64,000 bases of DNA, taken from Omphalotus guepiniiformis. Lineage: Eukaryota > Basidiomycota > Agaricomycetes > Agaricales > Omphalotaceae. Positions within the stretch are counted from its first letter, which is position 1. Each line of letters starts with the position of its first letter. Positions 1 through 11,425 of the stretch are shown here, in pieces. The DNA lies in NCBI GenBank assembly GCA_028554645.1, contig JAQOOI010000038.1, forward strand, positions 62,001 through 126,000. Reading direction: 5' to 3'. Both the position numbers and the translations under genes were made by a program. The notes under the pieces are model-generated. The model saw only the letters and a program-made list of their open reading frames with translations, was not told where the DNA came from and ran no database searches.

Positions 1-587
1 TATTGTTATATCATGAGAAAATTCGGCCGAAGGTGCTTGGGGCATTCTGAATTGTGGGGAATGCAATGCAACAGGAAAATCCGGGGCAAATCGAGGTCGG
101 TATTGTCGGCCGAAAGGTCACGCTGCTTTTCGGTCAATCGCTCCGACCTCTTTTCGCGGTCAAAGTCATCTGATGAAGCAGGCGCGTCATCATATTCTTT
201 GCTAACTCATCGACATCTTCTGCTCTGCATGAAAACCCTCCTAAGTATTCACAAATCACTCCCACCCGGGCTGATACTGTATCTATATAACCCCGGATCC
301 CGGAACTATCCCTACATCCATACGTACTCTTCGGTATTGAAGGCAAGGCTCGCCACATCGACATCGTGCACTGATTTCTAGTTCATATACTAGACTTTCT
401 AGCCCCTCTAACGTACTGACGTACTAACGCTTCTGAGAGTCCTGCTGACTCTCCTTGTCGTTATTCGAATTCATTCATGTTTTGATAATCATCCTACAGT
501 ATACTTTCATACCAAGTTCGCCGTTTCGGATGTACTTCGGAAAATTGCAGGATAGTACGATAAGTAACTTGAAGGAATGGCAGTAAG

Positions 588-596
588 TATATAAGG
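588..596 (+). promoter_or_regulatory. TATA box of the DUF1479 gene
   Basis: TATATAAGG lies about 100 bp before the ATG at 697, which is consistent with a transcription start near 620. The upstream stretch 1-587 holds no gene I can support. Its open frames lack homology I recognise, and a second TATA-like motif (about 283-291) has no evident gene behind it. Confidence 0.5.
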
Positions 597-696
597 TATG
601 CGGCATTGGCAAAGTGAACGAACTCAGGCTCTTTGTTTTCCCTTTGTACAATCATCCAAACACTAACTAACTACGTAGAACTACTAGGTACCCATC

Positions 697-2809
697 ATGT
701 TCAGACTCGCGCGCGTATCCCGAGCCAGCCCCACCATCTCACGCAGAGCCCCAGCTATCCGGACAACTGGCGACTTGCTCAAGCCTTGCTTAGCCTTGGG
801 CGCACGTACCGTGGCCACTGCATCAGTATCACCCACGGATGTAAACTCGGATGTAACAAGCCAGAGTACAAGACCTCAAAAGACCGACGGAACGATCCAA
901 GCATTATTCTCTTCCTTAAACCCATTAATCACACATACCCTTCCTGATCGATTTTCAGATTTGAAGAAGGAGCTTTGGAGGGATGTGTTGATTGAGTCAT
1001 GGAGGGAGGTTCTTGGTGAACTTGAGGTGAGTACGGAGGAGATTGTTGAGCGTGGGTCTGAGGTGGGTTTGATTCTTTCCGACTTGGAGTCGTTTGGATT
1101 GACAGGGTGTTGGCTGACGCGGATACGATACGAAGATGATCCCTCGGGTTAGTTATGAAGAGTTGAGTGGGCCCGGTGGGCTTAAGGGCGAGAAACTGGA
1201 TCAGGTGAAGAAAACTGGGGTTGTTGTTGTTACTGGTGCTGTTCCTAAGGAGGTACGTATAAACTGGAATACTTACTATGTAGTCATGATCAGTGGGTCC
1301 GTGACTTACTTGTTGTTTTATAGGAAGCTCTTTCTTGGAAGAAAATGATTCAAGATTACGCGGCTTTGAATAAAGATCTCGTACGAGGTAGGTAATCACA
1401 GTTGACGTTGAATCCCTAACCCCGCGAACTCTTCTCACTTCCTACTCCTACCTATCCACACCACGTAGGTTTCCCCGAACACGACGTCCAAGTCTTCGAA
1501 CTCTACAACACCAAATCCCAAACCCTCGCCCGTACCCACCCCTCGATCCTCCAAACTCAAAAATCTCTCCTGTCCTTATGGCACACCACCACCACCACCA
1601 CCAACACCACCACCAACACCAGCCCAAGCAGCGAAATAAGCCTCACAACACCAATATCATACTTTGATCGCTTGCGTATACGAAAACCAGGTGACACGAC
1701 ATTCACTCTCGGACCGCATATTGATGGGGGGGCAATTGAACGATGGGAGGATGAGGGGTTTAGGGCTTGTTGGGGGAAGATACTTAGTGGGAGGTGGAGG
1801 GATCATGATTCGTTTGATGCGGGGGTTAGGTTGCGGGTGAGGCAGGATATGTATAATGCTCCGTGAGTCCAACTTCATGCGTGACTCGGACGGAGGAATA
1901 CTAATGATTGGGGGGATACAGGAACCAATGTTCAGTATTCAGACCCTGGCAAGGATGGACATCAATGTCAAGTACAGGTCCAAACGAAGGAACACTTCGT
2001 GTATTACCCATGCTTTCATTAACCACCGCGTATCTCATCCTCAGACCATTTTTCCGTTCCCGAAATCCTAAAGCCCGGGGATCGGGGTCACTGAAATTCG
2101 AGAATTGGGATGTTCTTGATTTGGATAGTTCAGTGTTCCCTGGGAGTGGGATGGGGACTGCACAGGAGTTGAATGTGGAGACTCATCCGCATTTGAGGCT
2201 TGGGAGGAGTATGACTAGTGTTCCGAGGGTTGAACCTGGGGATCAGGTTTATTGTGAGTGGGTTTGCATTGGGGGGTTTTTTCCCCTGCGTTGAGGTACC
2301 TGATTGTGTTGTGTTGTGTAGGGCACTGTGATGTTGTTCATGCTGTTGAGTTTGAACATAAAGGAAAGGGTGATTCATCGGTTATGTATATCCCTGCTGT
2401 ACCTCTGACTACATTCAAGTAAGTAAGCCCCGCTAACCTCCTCATTTTCGTCATCCATAATAAACGCTCCATATCCATAGCGCGGGATACCTCCGTGACC
2501 AAAAAATCAACTTTATCAAAGGACTTCCAGCTCCGTACGTCCGAGTCCTCCATCTCCTTCTCTCAACCCTTCTCTAATACCTAATACTATACCTACGTGC
2601 CCACTGCTATCCTTTTGTCCGCGTTTCGTTGTAGTGACTTCCCAGGAGGCGAAGGCGAATCACGATTCATTGGACGTGGGGGTATCGAGGATATCAAGAA
2701 AACGAATCGGAAGGGTCTTCAGGCTTATGGGTTTGAACCGTTTGATGTCGAATACCCTGAGGAATCGGAGTTTGTTAGGAAGGTTAATAAAATTGTTGGT
2801 GCTGCTTGA
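697..2809 (+). CDS. DUF1479 (YbiU-like) 2OG-Fe(II) dioxygenase-type protein, spliced
   Basis: This is a multi-exon gene whose joined exons match the DUF1479 family of predicted 2-oxoglutarate/iron oxygenases; the substrate is unknown. Visible introns include 1063-1135, 1253-1323, 1388-1468 and 1863-1921, with at least three more before 2640. Exon 2 opens with IPRVSYEEL, a family-typical block. The iron-binding H-x-D is seen in GPHIDGGAIERW (about 1710-1745), and a distal histidine in the HCDVVHAVE block (about 2322-2348). The block CSVFRPWQGW follows the fourth intron. The N-terminus (MFRLARVSRAS, Arg/Ser-rich, no acidic residues) looks like a mitochondrial presequence. The start is the ATG at 697, downstream of a good TATA box. 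The coding sequence ends VRKVNKIVGAA before TGA at 2807. No lesion is seen in the exons. The family call is firm, but function beyond the fold is not known. Confidence 0.85.
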
Positions 2810-3135
2810 GTTTTGAAATTTGAGGTTTGGGGTTAGGATACCTTGGTGAGGTTGGTGAGGTGGGAGGAGGAGGAAGTGGACGAGAAGGAGGAAGAAGCAG
2901 GAGTTTATATCTTTTCTCTGTTTTGTGTATGTACAGTACGATGTACGATGTCTATGTAAAAGCCCCTATGTATGTGCATTTACTCGATCGATCGTGATGT
3001 AATAAAATATGTATGACGTCCACGTCGATCCAACGTCCTTCAACGAATTCCTGAGCGCATATATACTGTCCAGTCCAAATCCCTTCATCACACATCCAAC
3101 ATCGAAATCAACATCACATCTCCAACAACAACAAA
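2810..3135. other. Intergenic: 3' end of DUF1479 gene and promoter of the DASH gene
   Basis: The stretch contains AATAAA at 3001-3006 (a possible polyadenylation signal of the upstream gene) and ATATATA at 3059-3065, about 70 bp before the photolyase ATG. No gene is seen. Confidence 0.5.
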
Positions 3136-5117
3136 ATGTACCTCATCTACCTCCTCCGACGCGACCTCCGACTCTCCGATAATCCCATATTCCACTTCCT
3201 CCAAACGCACTCAGCAAACCACAAATACACCCACATTCTCCCTATATACATGATACCCCCGCACCAAATCGAAGTTTCCGGGTTCCTCGAACACCAACAA
3301 GACCAAGGTCAACCCAACCCAAATCACAGTACAAACTCCTTTCCGAACTCTCCGAGTCCTCCGAGTCCATACCCCCCCGCCCGTTCCCGCCTAGGTAACT
3401 TCTGGCGTTGTGGACCACACAGAGTAAAGTTTATCGCCGAAAGTATATGGGACCTGAAAGAATCTCTCAAGGATGTTGGGAGTGATTTGGTTTTGAGGGT
3501 TGGGAGGATGGAGGATGTTGTTAGGGGATTGTTGCTAGATGGGGGGTTGAAGGGGAAAGTAGGGGGTGTTTGGATGAGTAGGGATTGGGGGTATGAGGAG
3601 ATGCAGGAGGAGAGGGAGGTTAGGAAGGTTGTTTTGGAGGAAGGGAAGGGCGAGGTTGAGTGGAGGGTTTGGGATGGGGAGGAGATGTTGATACATGAGT
3701 ATGTTTTGCGTTTTGTTTTGATATTCGGAGGACTGAGTTGGTTTGTTGGATTGATAGTGATGATTTTGTCGATTGGAAGCCGGAGGAATGTCCTGATGTT
3801 TTTACTTCGTTTCGAAAGTCTTTTGAACCACTTCGGGAGAATATTCGTTTACCTTATTCGCGGCCGAAGAAGCTACCTCCGTTACCACCACATGTACCAT
3901 CGCAATCGACTCCGTTCGTTATTCCTGATACCCTCGAGGATTTGATTTCCCGGATGCGGAAGCCACTTGAACGCGATACGGGTTTACCACATGCGATACA
4001 ACAACCTCGACATGCGAAATCCGCCCATTCATTCATTGGAGGAGAAACGAAAGCGCATGAACGTATAGTTCACCTCTTAGTTTCGGGTAGTATGTCCGCA
4101 TATAAGGATACTCGGAACGGATTACTCGGAGAAGATTTTTCAACCAAACTGAGCGCGTATCTTGCGTTGGGTTGCGTTACTGCTCGTCAGGTTAATGAGT
4201 ATCTTGTCAGTTTTGAAGATGGGAAGCCGTTATCTATGGCGAATCTGAAGACGGGAGTTGATGTGGATGTATCGAAGGCTGTTGGGTATGGGAAAGGGGA
4301 AAATAAAGGTACTGCTGCAGTGCGTTTTGAGCTACTGTGGAGGGATTATATGCGGTTGTGTATGCGGAAATACGGGGCTGGTTTGTTCTCTATCGATGGG
4401 TTTCGAGGGCGTAAATATCCTACCGAGCGATACTCTTCATCGTGGGCGGACCTGTCTACGCCTCACACGCGGAGGATATTCGAACGATTTATGGCAGGCG
4501 AAACAGGTATTGGTCTCGTAGACGCTAGCATGCGAGAGCTCGCTCTCACAGGATACACCTCCAACCGCGCTCGACAGAATTGTGCATCATTCCTAGCGAA
4601 ATGGTTAAACATTGATTGGCGACTCGGAGCAGAGTGGTATGAGTATATGTTGATTGATTATGATGTTTCGAGTAATTGGGGTAATTGGGCGTATGTTGCT
4701 GGGGTAGGGAATGATCCTAGGAATGGGAAGGAGGGAAGGAAGTTTAATCCTGTGAAGCAGGGGTGGGATTATGATGCTGAGGGGGAGTATGTGAGGAGTT
4801 GGGTTGTTGAGTTTGAGGGTGTTCCGAGGGGGGTGGAGTGGAGCGATGTGGTTTTCCAGGGGTGGAGAGTTGAGAGGATGAAAGGGAGTGAGGTTGGTGA
4901 GGTTGGGGAGAGGTTGAAGGGGGTGGAGTGGGTACGTGATCCGTTGGTCAGGATTGAGTATCAGAGGCAGGGAGGGAGGGGGAATGGGAAAGGAGGAGGT
5001 GGAGGTGGAGGTGGAGGTGGTGGAGGTGGACGGGGGAAGGGGAAGGGTAAAGGGAGTAGAGGGAAGGATGGCCAGCGAAATCGTGGTCGTGGCCGCGAAG
5101 AATTTGGCGATGAATAG
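3136..5117 (+). CDS. DASH-type cryptochrome/photolyase with C-terminal RGG tail
   Basis: The gene encodes a blue-light flavoprotein of the photolyase/cryptochrome superfamily. DASH members bind FAD and an antenna chromophore and repair CPD lesions, preferentially in single-stranded DNA. The N-terminal alpha/beta domain starts LLRRDLRLSDNP. One intron fits at 3699-3757 (GTATGT...ATAG), joining GEEMLIH to DDFVDWKPEECPDVFTSFRK, a DASH-typical junction. The FAD-binding half includes SAYLALGCVTARQV, FELLWRDYMR, TGYTSNRARQNCASFL and the DASH signature VAGVGNDPR (about 4695-4725). The last 60 or so residues are a poly-glycine stretch followed by RGKGKGKGSRGKDGQRNRGRG, as in other fungal DASH proteins, suggesting nucleic-acid binding. 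The joined product is about 640 residues. Alternative splice acceptors exist within the same 60 bp, so the exon junction is inferred rather than proven. Confidence 0.9.
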
Positions 5118-5952
5118 AGTTACTTTTCCGCGTGCACTGTTCGGTAGTAGGAAGATTGTCAACATGTTTGTATTCGACCGTTGTTGAGCTGTGACGAATA
5201 CCTTGTGAAATTCCAAGACTCTTTTCCGATATACCAAGCATCTTCATCAAGAGTGAATCTCACTGCTTAATAAACAAACACGGAGGATACTCACTAGCAC
5301 TGGTTAACATAACTTCAACCACTGTCGACGGTGAAGGACTACAGCAACAGAATTATCAGCTTCCGTCCCGCGAAACCCGATCGAAGAGAGACATATTGGA
5401 AACGCGCGCGCGGGTGCGAGGCTGCTGGGTCACTGCTCTAGGCATTGGGCAATGCATCCGCGATAATTCACCTGTGCGCGAAAGGGCAACTCGGGGCAAA
5501 ACAGTCTAAGTAACTGGCAGTGGTAGTGGACATGGGAGTCGCGGTCGACGGTCGTGGTGATTGGGTGAGGAGGATCCTCGCTTACATAACGTGACTGACT
5601 CTCTCAGCACTGCTTCGCATCGAAATCCCCCGTGTTGAACTGCAAAACTCGCAAGGTTCTCTGAGATAGTACTTGCTGGTTTTTTTCTTCCGGAAACTTA
5701 CGCGGGCGTTACGGGCGGAAATTGGAATGGCGATACCGCAATTCAAATGTATGATATCAGTTCTTAGATTCTGAAACACATCACTCATGACCAGGATAGG
5801 ATCCAGACTAAAACATGATTAGTTTTATAGATATGTGGTGTGGTTCCTGATTCGGTGCGGTTCCTCTTTTTCCTGAACTTCTTAAATCTTCTCATTGGTC
5901 AACGCAGCTTTCGCTTTTGACTTCCCTCATTTTCAAGCTGAAGCCTGAAGGT
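5118..5952. other. Intergenic / 5' region of the kinase-like gene
   Basis: This is about 830 bp without a convincing gene. A possible 3' splice site (CAACGCAG, ending near 5910) precedes a frame that is open into the kinase domain, so a short upstream exon of the next gene may lie here. The reverse-strand frame at 5582-5788 shows no recognisable feature. Confidence 0.35.
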
Positions 5953-8900
5953 ATGATACGACCTGAAGAAATCGATATCAATGAAGACGATTCGCTTGTT
6001 GGAGGGAAGAATGATAGTGTTTTCAAAGCTACGTTTCAAGGGAATCGGGTTGTTGCGTTGAAGAAGTTGGCTTCGGATGCGACGTTTGAGGTGAATCACT
6101 ACATCAACGTCATTCCTCTCTACACTTGTTTCTAGGAGACTGACTCCGAATCGCGTTTTGCGTGCGTGAAGGCTTTACAACAAAGAGGCAGTCTCTGGCA
6201 AAGCTTGGATCATCCTAACGTCCTACGAGTTTTTGGAGTCTCACCTTATGATGCGGATCCTCTTTATGTTGTTACCGAATTTCATCAGAATATGGATGTT
6301 AGGCGCTATCTTGGAACCACTCCTAATGCTGATAGACCTGACATCGTGAGTTTAGTTGTCGTGTCTCGCTTGTCCTGGTTTGCTGATATTGCTCTACATT
6401 GTCATAGGTATTGGATACTGCGATAGGAATGCAATATCTTCACTCCGTGAGGCTCAATTCGAAATTCATCCCTCCCTTCTTGCGTTCTGACTCTACTCTA
6501 CTCTGTTCTACTCTACTCTATCAGCGCGGTCTGATCCACGGTAGCCTAAAAACCTCAGAAATCCTCATTAAAGACGACGGCCACGCGTGTATAGCAGATG
6601 CCGGTATGACGGAAGTTCAAACGTCTAAAAACGAAGAATCGCATCGATATTTTAGTCCTGAAGCTTGGAAAGGTGTACGTTTACCCCTCCCCTTCTCGAA
6701 TTGCGGAGTAACTCATATGAAGTATTTTGTGTAGACTGTTTCACGACCCTCGGATGTTTTTGCGTTTGCTATGTGCGCTCTTGAGGTACGCATTAACGCC
6801 ATCTTCTAGCCTTTTCTTTTTCTTGATCCGAGTTCTTTATTCTTTGTCACATCACTGTTAGATCTTTACATCATCTCCTCCATGGGGTATCCTCGCAGAA
6901 AAACATATATATAGGAATGTTGCACTTGAAGATACACGTCCTGATCGTCCTGAACAGGGATTATCTACGCGGGTTGGGTTGACGGATTGTATTTGGGAGT
7001 TGATTGAAAAGTCGTGGAAGAAGGATGCACGTTTGAGGCCGACGTTTGATGATATTGTGAGGGATTGGAATAGGAGGGATGTTAATCATGCTCTTGATCA
7101 TGATCAACCGGGTGAGTTGTGGTACATATCACGTACCTGCGGCGTCAACTGATATGATATGATATGCATATGTTATCTTTAGGTGAAACGGAAAGAAGTA
7201 GTAACCTCGCACGTCATCAAAGTTTATTCACAGTGCCTCCTCCAGCTTATGAAGCCCATTCCTCTGGTTCAATTCATCGGTCACCTTCTACGCCAACGAT
7301 GCATGTACCTCCTCCTTTCTTGGAATCACGAGGATTCCATGGACATGGTGGTGGACAAAGTACTATCATAGAAGAAATTCGTGCACGTGAATTATCAGCG
7401 TTACGCCCTCAGGAAAGCTCTTCTATGCGTATCCCTGGGAGTGATGAATCCAATACCCCATCTAGGGCTCTTGTTCCTAGGAGATCCAGCGCTTCGGGTT
7501 ATAGTGTTAGTAAAGGATCGAGTTCTTCGTCGTCGTCGCCTGGTCCGGGGATGGTTTATCCTACTGGCACTCCTGGGAAAGACTTCGAGTCGGGAAAGCA
7601 TAGTACTACGCTACAACCGTTTTCTGCTCCTCCGGATGTCGATTCGTTTTCGGTACCTCTTGGTGTTCGTGCGAGTCAGTTACCTGGTGAGGTTATACTA
7701 TGCTTTGCCTTTCATGAGATGCTGGGTACTGATATATTTTTATATTGGGGTTAAAGCTAGTGCGCCTCCGAGTGTACAGTCATTTGGTCAACGTTCGTAT
7801 TCGGTTCGTACTGGGAAACTACCTGATGTGGAAGAAGAATCGAGGTATTATACACATACACATTTAGCTCCTTTGCGCAAGGCGAGCGTTTATGAAGATG
7901 CGCAATCTACGAATGATAGGAGTAGCACGACTGGTTAGTACTCCGCTCAGCTTTTCAACGTGGTTTCTTTTTGCTCATAGCAAAACACTAGGTGTGACGA
8001 GTGTCCTTCTATTGGTTGGGGCTTTACAAGCTGAAGTTAACGAAGGAAGAAGGGCTTCAGCTATCAATGAACATCTTTACACTATCTATCGGTTAGCTTC
8101 TGATTCGTCAAAGACGGCTCAGAAACTTGTTACGGCTGGTGTTATACCGACGTTGTTACTTTTACTCAAGATTCGAGCTGCGAATGCGGATTCTGGGGTT
8201 GAGTTTGTGTTGATGGCTTTGGGTGCTTTAGCGTGCGTTTACTTTCGACTTTTGAATTTTGGTGGTGTCATGATTGTCGCGTACTGATTTATGTTTGCGG
8301 GCCTCTTAGTTTCGATTCAATCACCGCCAATACGATTTATCGTACCAATACCACTACTACCCTCATCCAACTATACATCTCATCCATCTCAGACGAAATC
8401 TCCACCCTTTCCGTTTGGTGTCTCTCTCGTATCTGTCGAAGTACCGATATCGCCAACGGGCTAATTAAACAAGGTCTTACAAAGGATCTCATACAAAGAG
8501 GTCTTCACGGCGGTAGAGAAGCCGCACGACACGCAGCCTGGTGTTTAGGGAACCTAGTCCATTCAGATGCTATAGCAGAACTACTCGCGGATATGGGCGT
8601 TATACCCGAGATCGTCAAACATCTCCGAACATGCACGGATATAAAACCACCTTCACCAGAAGATATTTCTTCTGGTCTTTTCGCTATCGCTCGAATGGGT
8701 AGATCGATAAAGCTAGCGAAATCTCTAGCGAAGGCTGGTGCTGTTGATCTCCTGGCGTATCATTTGAGTTATTCAACGGATGGACAAGTACTTGATTGGT
8801 CTGCGAGAGCTATTGGGTGTATGATGAGACCTAATAGTAGTGATATGTCGAAACTACTACTTGAAGCGGGTGTAGCTAGGGGTTTGGCAAGGTTACCTAG

Positions 8901-9469
8901 TGTTTTACCTTCTTCGCAAGTCGAACCTTTGGCTTCGTTCGCATTCGCCATTCAACGATTTTCTTGTGCGGAATGGGGTGGTGGGACGAGGAAAGCGTTG
9001 GTTGATGCGGGGGTTGTTGATGCTTTACTTGCGGCACTGAGAACTGCTGCTGATGAGCCGTATCCGAGGGTACATATCGAGTTGGCGTTGGCTGTTAGTT
9101 TTCTTGGGGATGTTGGTGGGAGTGCGATTAGGAAAGAGATTATTAATGCTGGTGGGGTTAGGATTTTGAAGAGGGTTGGGGAGAGTGGGAGTTTGGAGGT
9201 TAGGAAGGCTTGTGGGTTGGCTGCTACGAGTGTTTCGGGGAATTTGTGGTCTAGGAATGCTGGTGAGTTTTTGTTTTGGGTGTTTTTTTTGAGAGTTGTG
9301 TGTGTTAATTGATTGATTTTTTGACGATGGTGATGTAGCGTCTGCTAAGACGGCGTTGAATCATAATTGGAGTGGAGGGTGTCCTGAACATCAGCCTCCT
9401 TGTCCTGAATTTGTTCGACCGGGAGAGCAAAGATTATCGGATGGTTTTTCTGCGCAACTACGTATATGA
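5953..9469 (+). CDS. Pseudokinase-like domain fused to C-terminal armadillo repeats
   Basis: This is a spliced gene with many short introns (for example 6090-6135, and others near 6340-6410, 6450-6520, 6675-6735, 6785-6860, 7110-7180, 7685-7755, 7935-7990, 8235-8310 and 9260-9340). The first part is a kinase fold: a degenerate glycine loop, the VAIK-like VVALKKL (about 6050), HPNVLRVFGVSPYDADPLYVVTEF, then LIHGSLKTSEIL (6531-6566) where active kinases have HRDLKxxN, and IADAGM where they have DFG. The Asp of HRD is absent, so catalysis is doubtful. The Ser/Pro-rich linker (about 7180-7950) is low complexity. From about 7990 to 9330 the sequence forms armadillo-type helical repeats (GVIPTLLLLL, EAARHAAWCLGNLVHSDAIAELL, GVVDALLAAL). 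It ends SAQLRI before TGA at 9467. The true start is uncertain: 5953 is the first in-frame ATG, but coding-like sequence extends upstream. A scaffold role is inferred from architecture only. Confidence 0.75.
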
Positions 9470-9852
9470 TTACTTTGTGGTTGGATGGTTTGATTCTATG
9501 TAGACACTCTACGACTCCTGCTCAAGATGTATCATCTAGTTATTTATAAAACTATATTACTATTTCAAACAAAGAATAGTTTATCAAGTACGATAAATAC
9601 TACAAAAATTGTAGGGCAAAGTGATTTATGGAAAATCCGAGGCACAACTGTCCAACATAATAAAATCCAAGAGATAACATAAAAAAGGGTGTTATATGTA
9701 GGGAAAAATCAATTCGCCAAAAATCATATCTACCCAATAAAATATCGATATAAGAGGTAAATCGTAAGGAAGAGTGAATGCTAAACAACAGTGGACAATT
9801 GTTGTGTTAAATAAAGCAAGGAACACATCTAAATACAATAAAAGTCCAATGT
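9470..9852. other. Intergenic between convergent genes
   Basis: This is AT-rich sequence between two stop codons. It presumably holds both 3' untranslated regions. No open frame here is worth calling. Confidence 0.5.
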
Positions 9853-11425
9853 TCAAGCTGTTTCTCCGATAGACGATAACGTCTTCTCATCATATTTCCC
9901 TTCAGAATGTATCTTCGGTAGAAGGAAGCCTGGATGCGCAAAGTTCAATGTGTAGATCGCCAATGTGATCATAGCGCCATCAAGAACGTCTGCAAGTGAA
10001 TTAGATACGTTGAGCGCGAGACTGGATAAAGTGCGGTGGACAGATACGTACTGAAATAAAGTTCTGTTGAAATGATCCTTCCGTTCCATCCATCGCTCAA
10101 CTCGATTGTACGGTACACGGCTCTATATAAAAGATGTTAGATTTGAAAGATGCATAACGAGGGAAAAGAGCGTATGCACTAACCGAATGAAAAGACAAAC
10201 AGTACTGAATACCAAGGCACCAATCATGATCTTCGTTTTTAGATCCATAGCATCCCTATTGTACTTTTCTTTAATCTGACCGATTTCAGAGGTTTCACTA
10301 CCCGTGCTGTATTTCTTTACGGGTGTATCTTTGAGATATCGAATGAAGAACTCTGTCGCACAAAATACGTAGACTGTGATCGTGACTGTATACGGGTTAG
10401 TTGACTCGGAAGTGTATAATGGATGAATAGGTACTGACCCATTTGAAAAACGATACCCCCGAGCATGACATGGCCACCCTATTATCATGGGTAGAACAGT
10501 GAGTGTTTTGTCTTGATGGTTTGAAGAAGGAAGTTACCGTTTCAGGATTCTTGCCATTACCAGCAGCGGTAGAAGCTAATCCACCACCAACACCTTGTAT
10601 GACGAGCGAGATAAAGTCCTGAATAGAAATACACGCAAGTCAACTCGACGGGCGGTTTGAAGGAAGGTTGAAACTCACGCAGCTACAGAAGATGATAGAA
10701 TCTAGAAATGCGTGATCAGCTAAAACCATATCGAGTCTGGCGCAATGTACATACACAATCGTGGAGAAAGCCTGCTGTATCGTGTTCCTAACTGTCTTAT
10801 AACACCACCCAGTATGATGAAATTAGCAGCGAGCAATGGTGTCGGAGCGATGATCGTGCAAGTAATTCTAAACAAATCTTCATCAGACTCCGATAATCAA
10901 AGCATAGAAACCGTGCACGTACTGCATCTCAAACGGTGGCAAAAGCAGCGGTGAAATACTCGACCACAATCGTCCGCTCCATCCAATGACTTCAATGAAA
11001 CCAGCCAAAATGACAGTTGGGAAGATCCACCACAACCGGAAGTAAATGGCTTGACATGTGTGAAGGACTATGAGAGATGGATATCAGAGCCTTCCTTAGA
11101 TGAGAAACTCGACGGAGAGAGGGTACGTACAAACGGAGAACCCAAAGAGGACAAGAAAAATGATCGTCACGTATTGTGTTGGAACATAATTGTAAGGCGA
11201 GTCAGCAGCAAGATCAGCTGCACTTTCGCGTATTTGGATTCCTAGACCAGCTATGAGGTTTTTTTTGTCAATCAGCACATGATACCAGATAAAAAGAAGA
11301 ATCTCCTCACATGAGATCTCTTGAAACATCGTCACGAAAAGCCGCAAAACGAAGGAAGTAAAAAAGTGTCCGAGAGAATTCTTGAAGGTCGGGAGAATCC
11401 CAGAACTGATGATGGCGGTAAACAC
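9853..11425 (-). CDS. RTA1-like multi-pass membrane protein
   Basis: Read on the reverse strand, the exons give a fungal RTA1-domain protein. This is a seven-transmembrane family of lipid-translocating exporter or stress-resistance proteins (relatives of yeast Rta1/Rsb1). Recognisable blocks in order are DSPYNYVPTQYVTIIFLVLF (about 11,170), YFRLWWIFPTVILAGFIEVIGW (11,040-10,975), LAANFIILGG (near 10,800), SCDFISLVIQGVGGG (near 10,600), MIGALVFSTVCLFIR (about 10,210) and LFQYVSVHRTLSSLAL (about 10,030). The C-terminus ends at 9853 with a hydrophilic tail (LSSIGETA). At least seven introns interrupt it. The first exon is uncertain: a hydrophobic leader from about 11,425, joined over an intron starting near 11,309, is my best reading. 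It converges on the kinase-armadillo gene, with 384 bp between stop codons. Confidence 0.8.

Noticed and set aside
4605..5237. 210-codon reverse-strand frame over the photolyase 3' end
   Set aside because: Shadow of the G-rich coding strand; Pro/Leu/Ser composition and no splice or domain support.
6006..6245. No genuine overlapping gene: reverse frames over the kinase N-lobe
   Set aside because: Short frames explained by the sense gene's codons.
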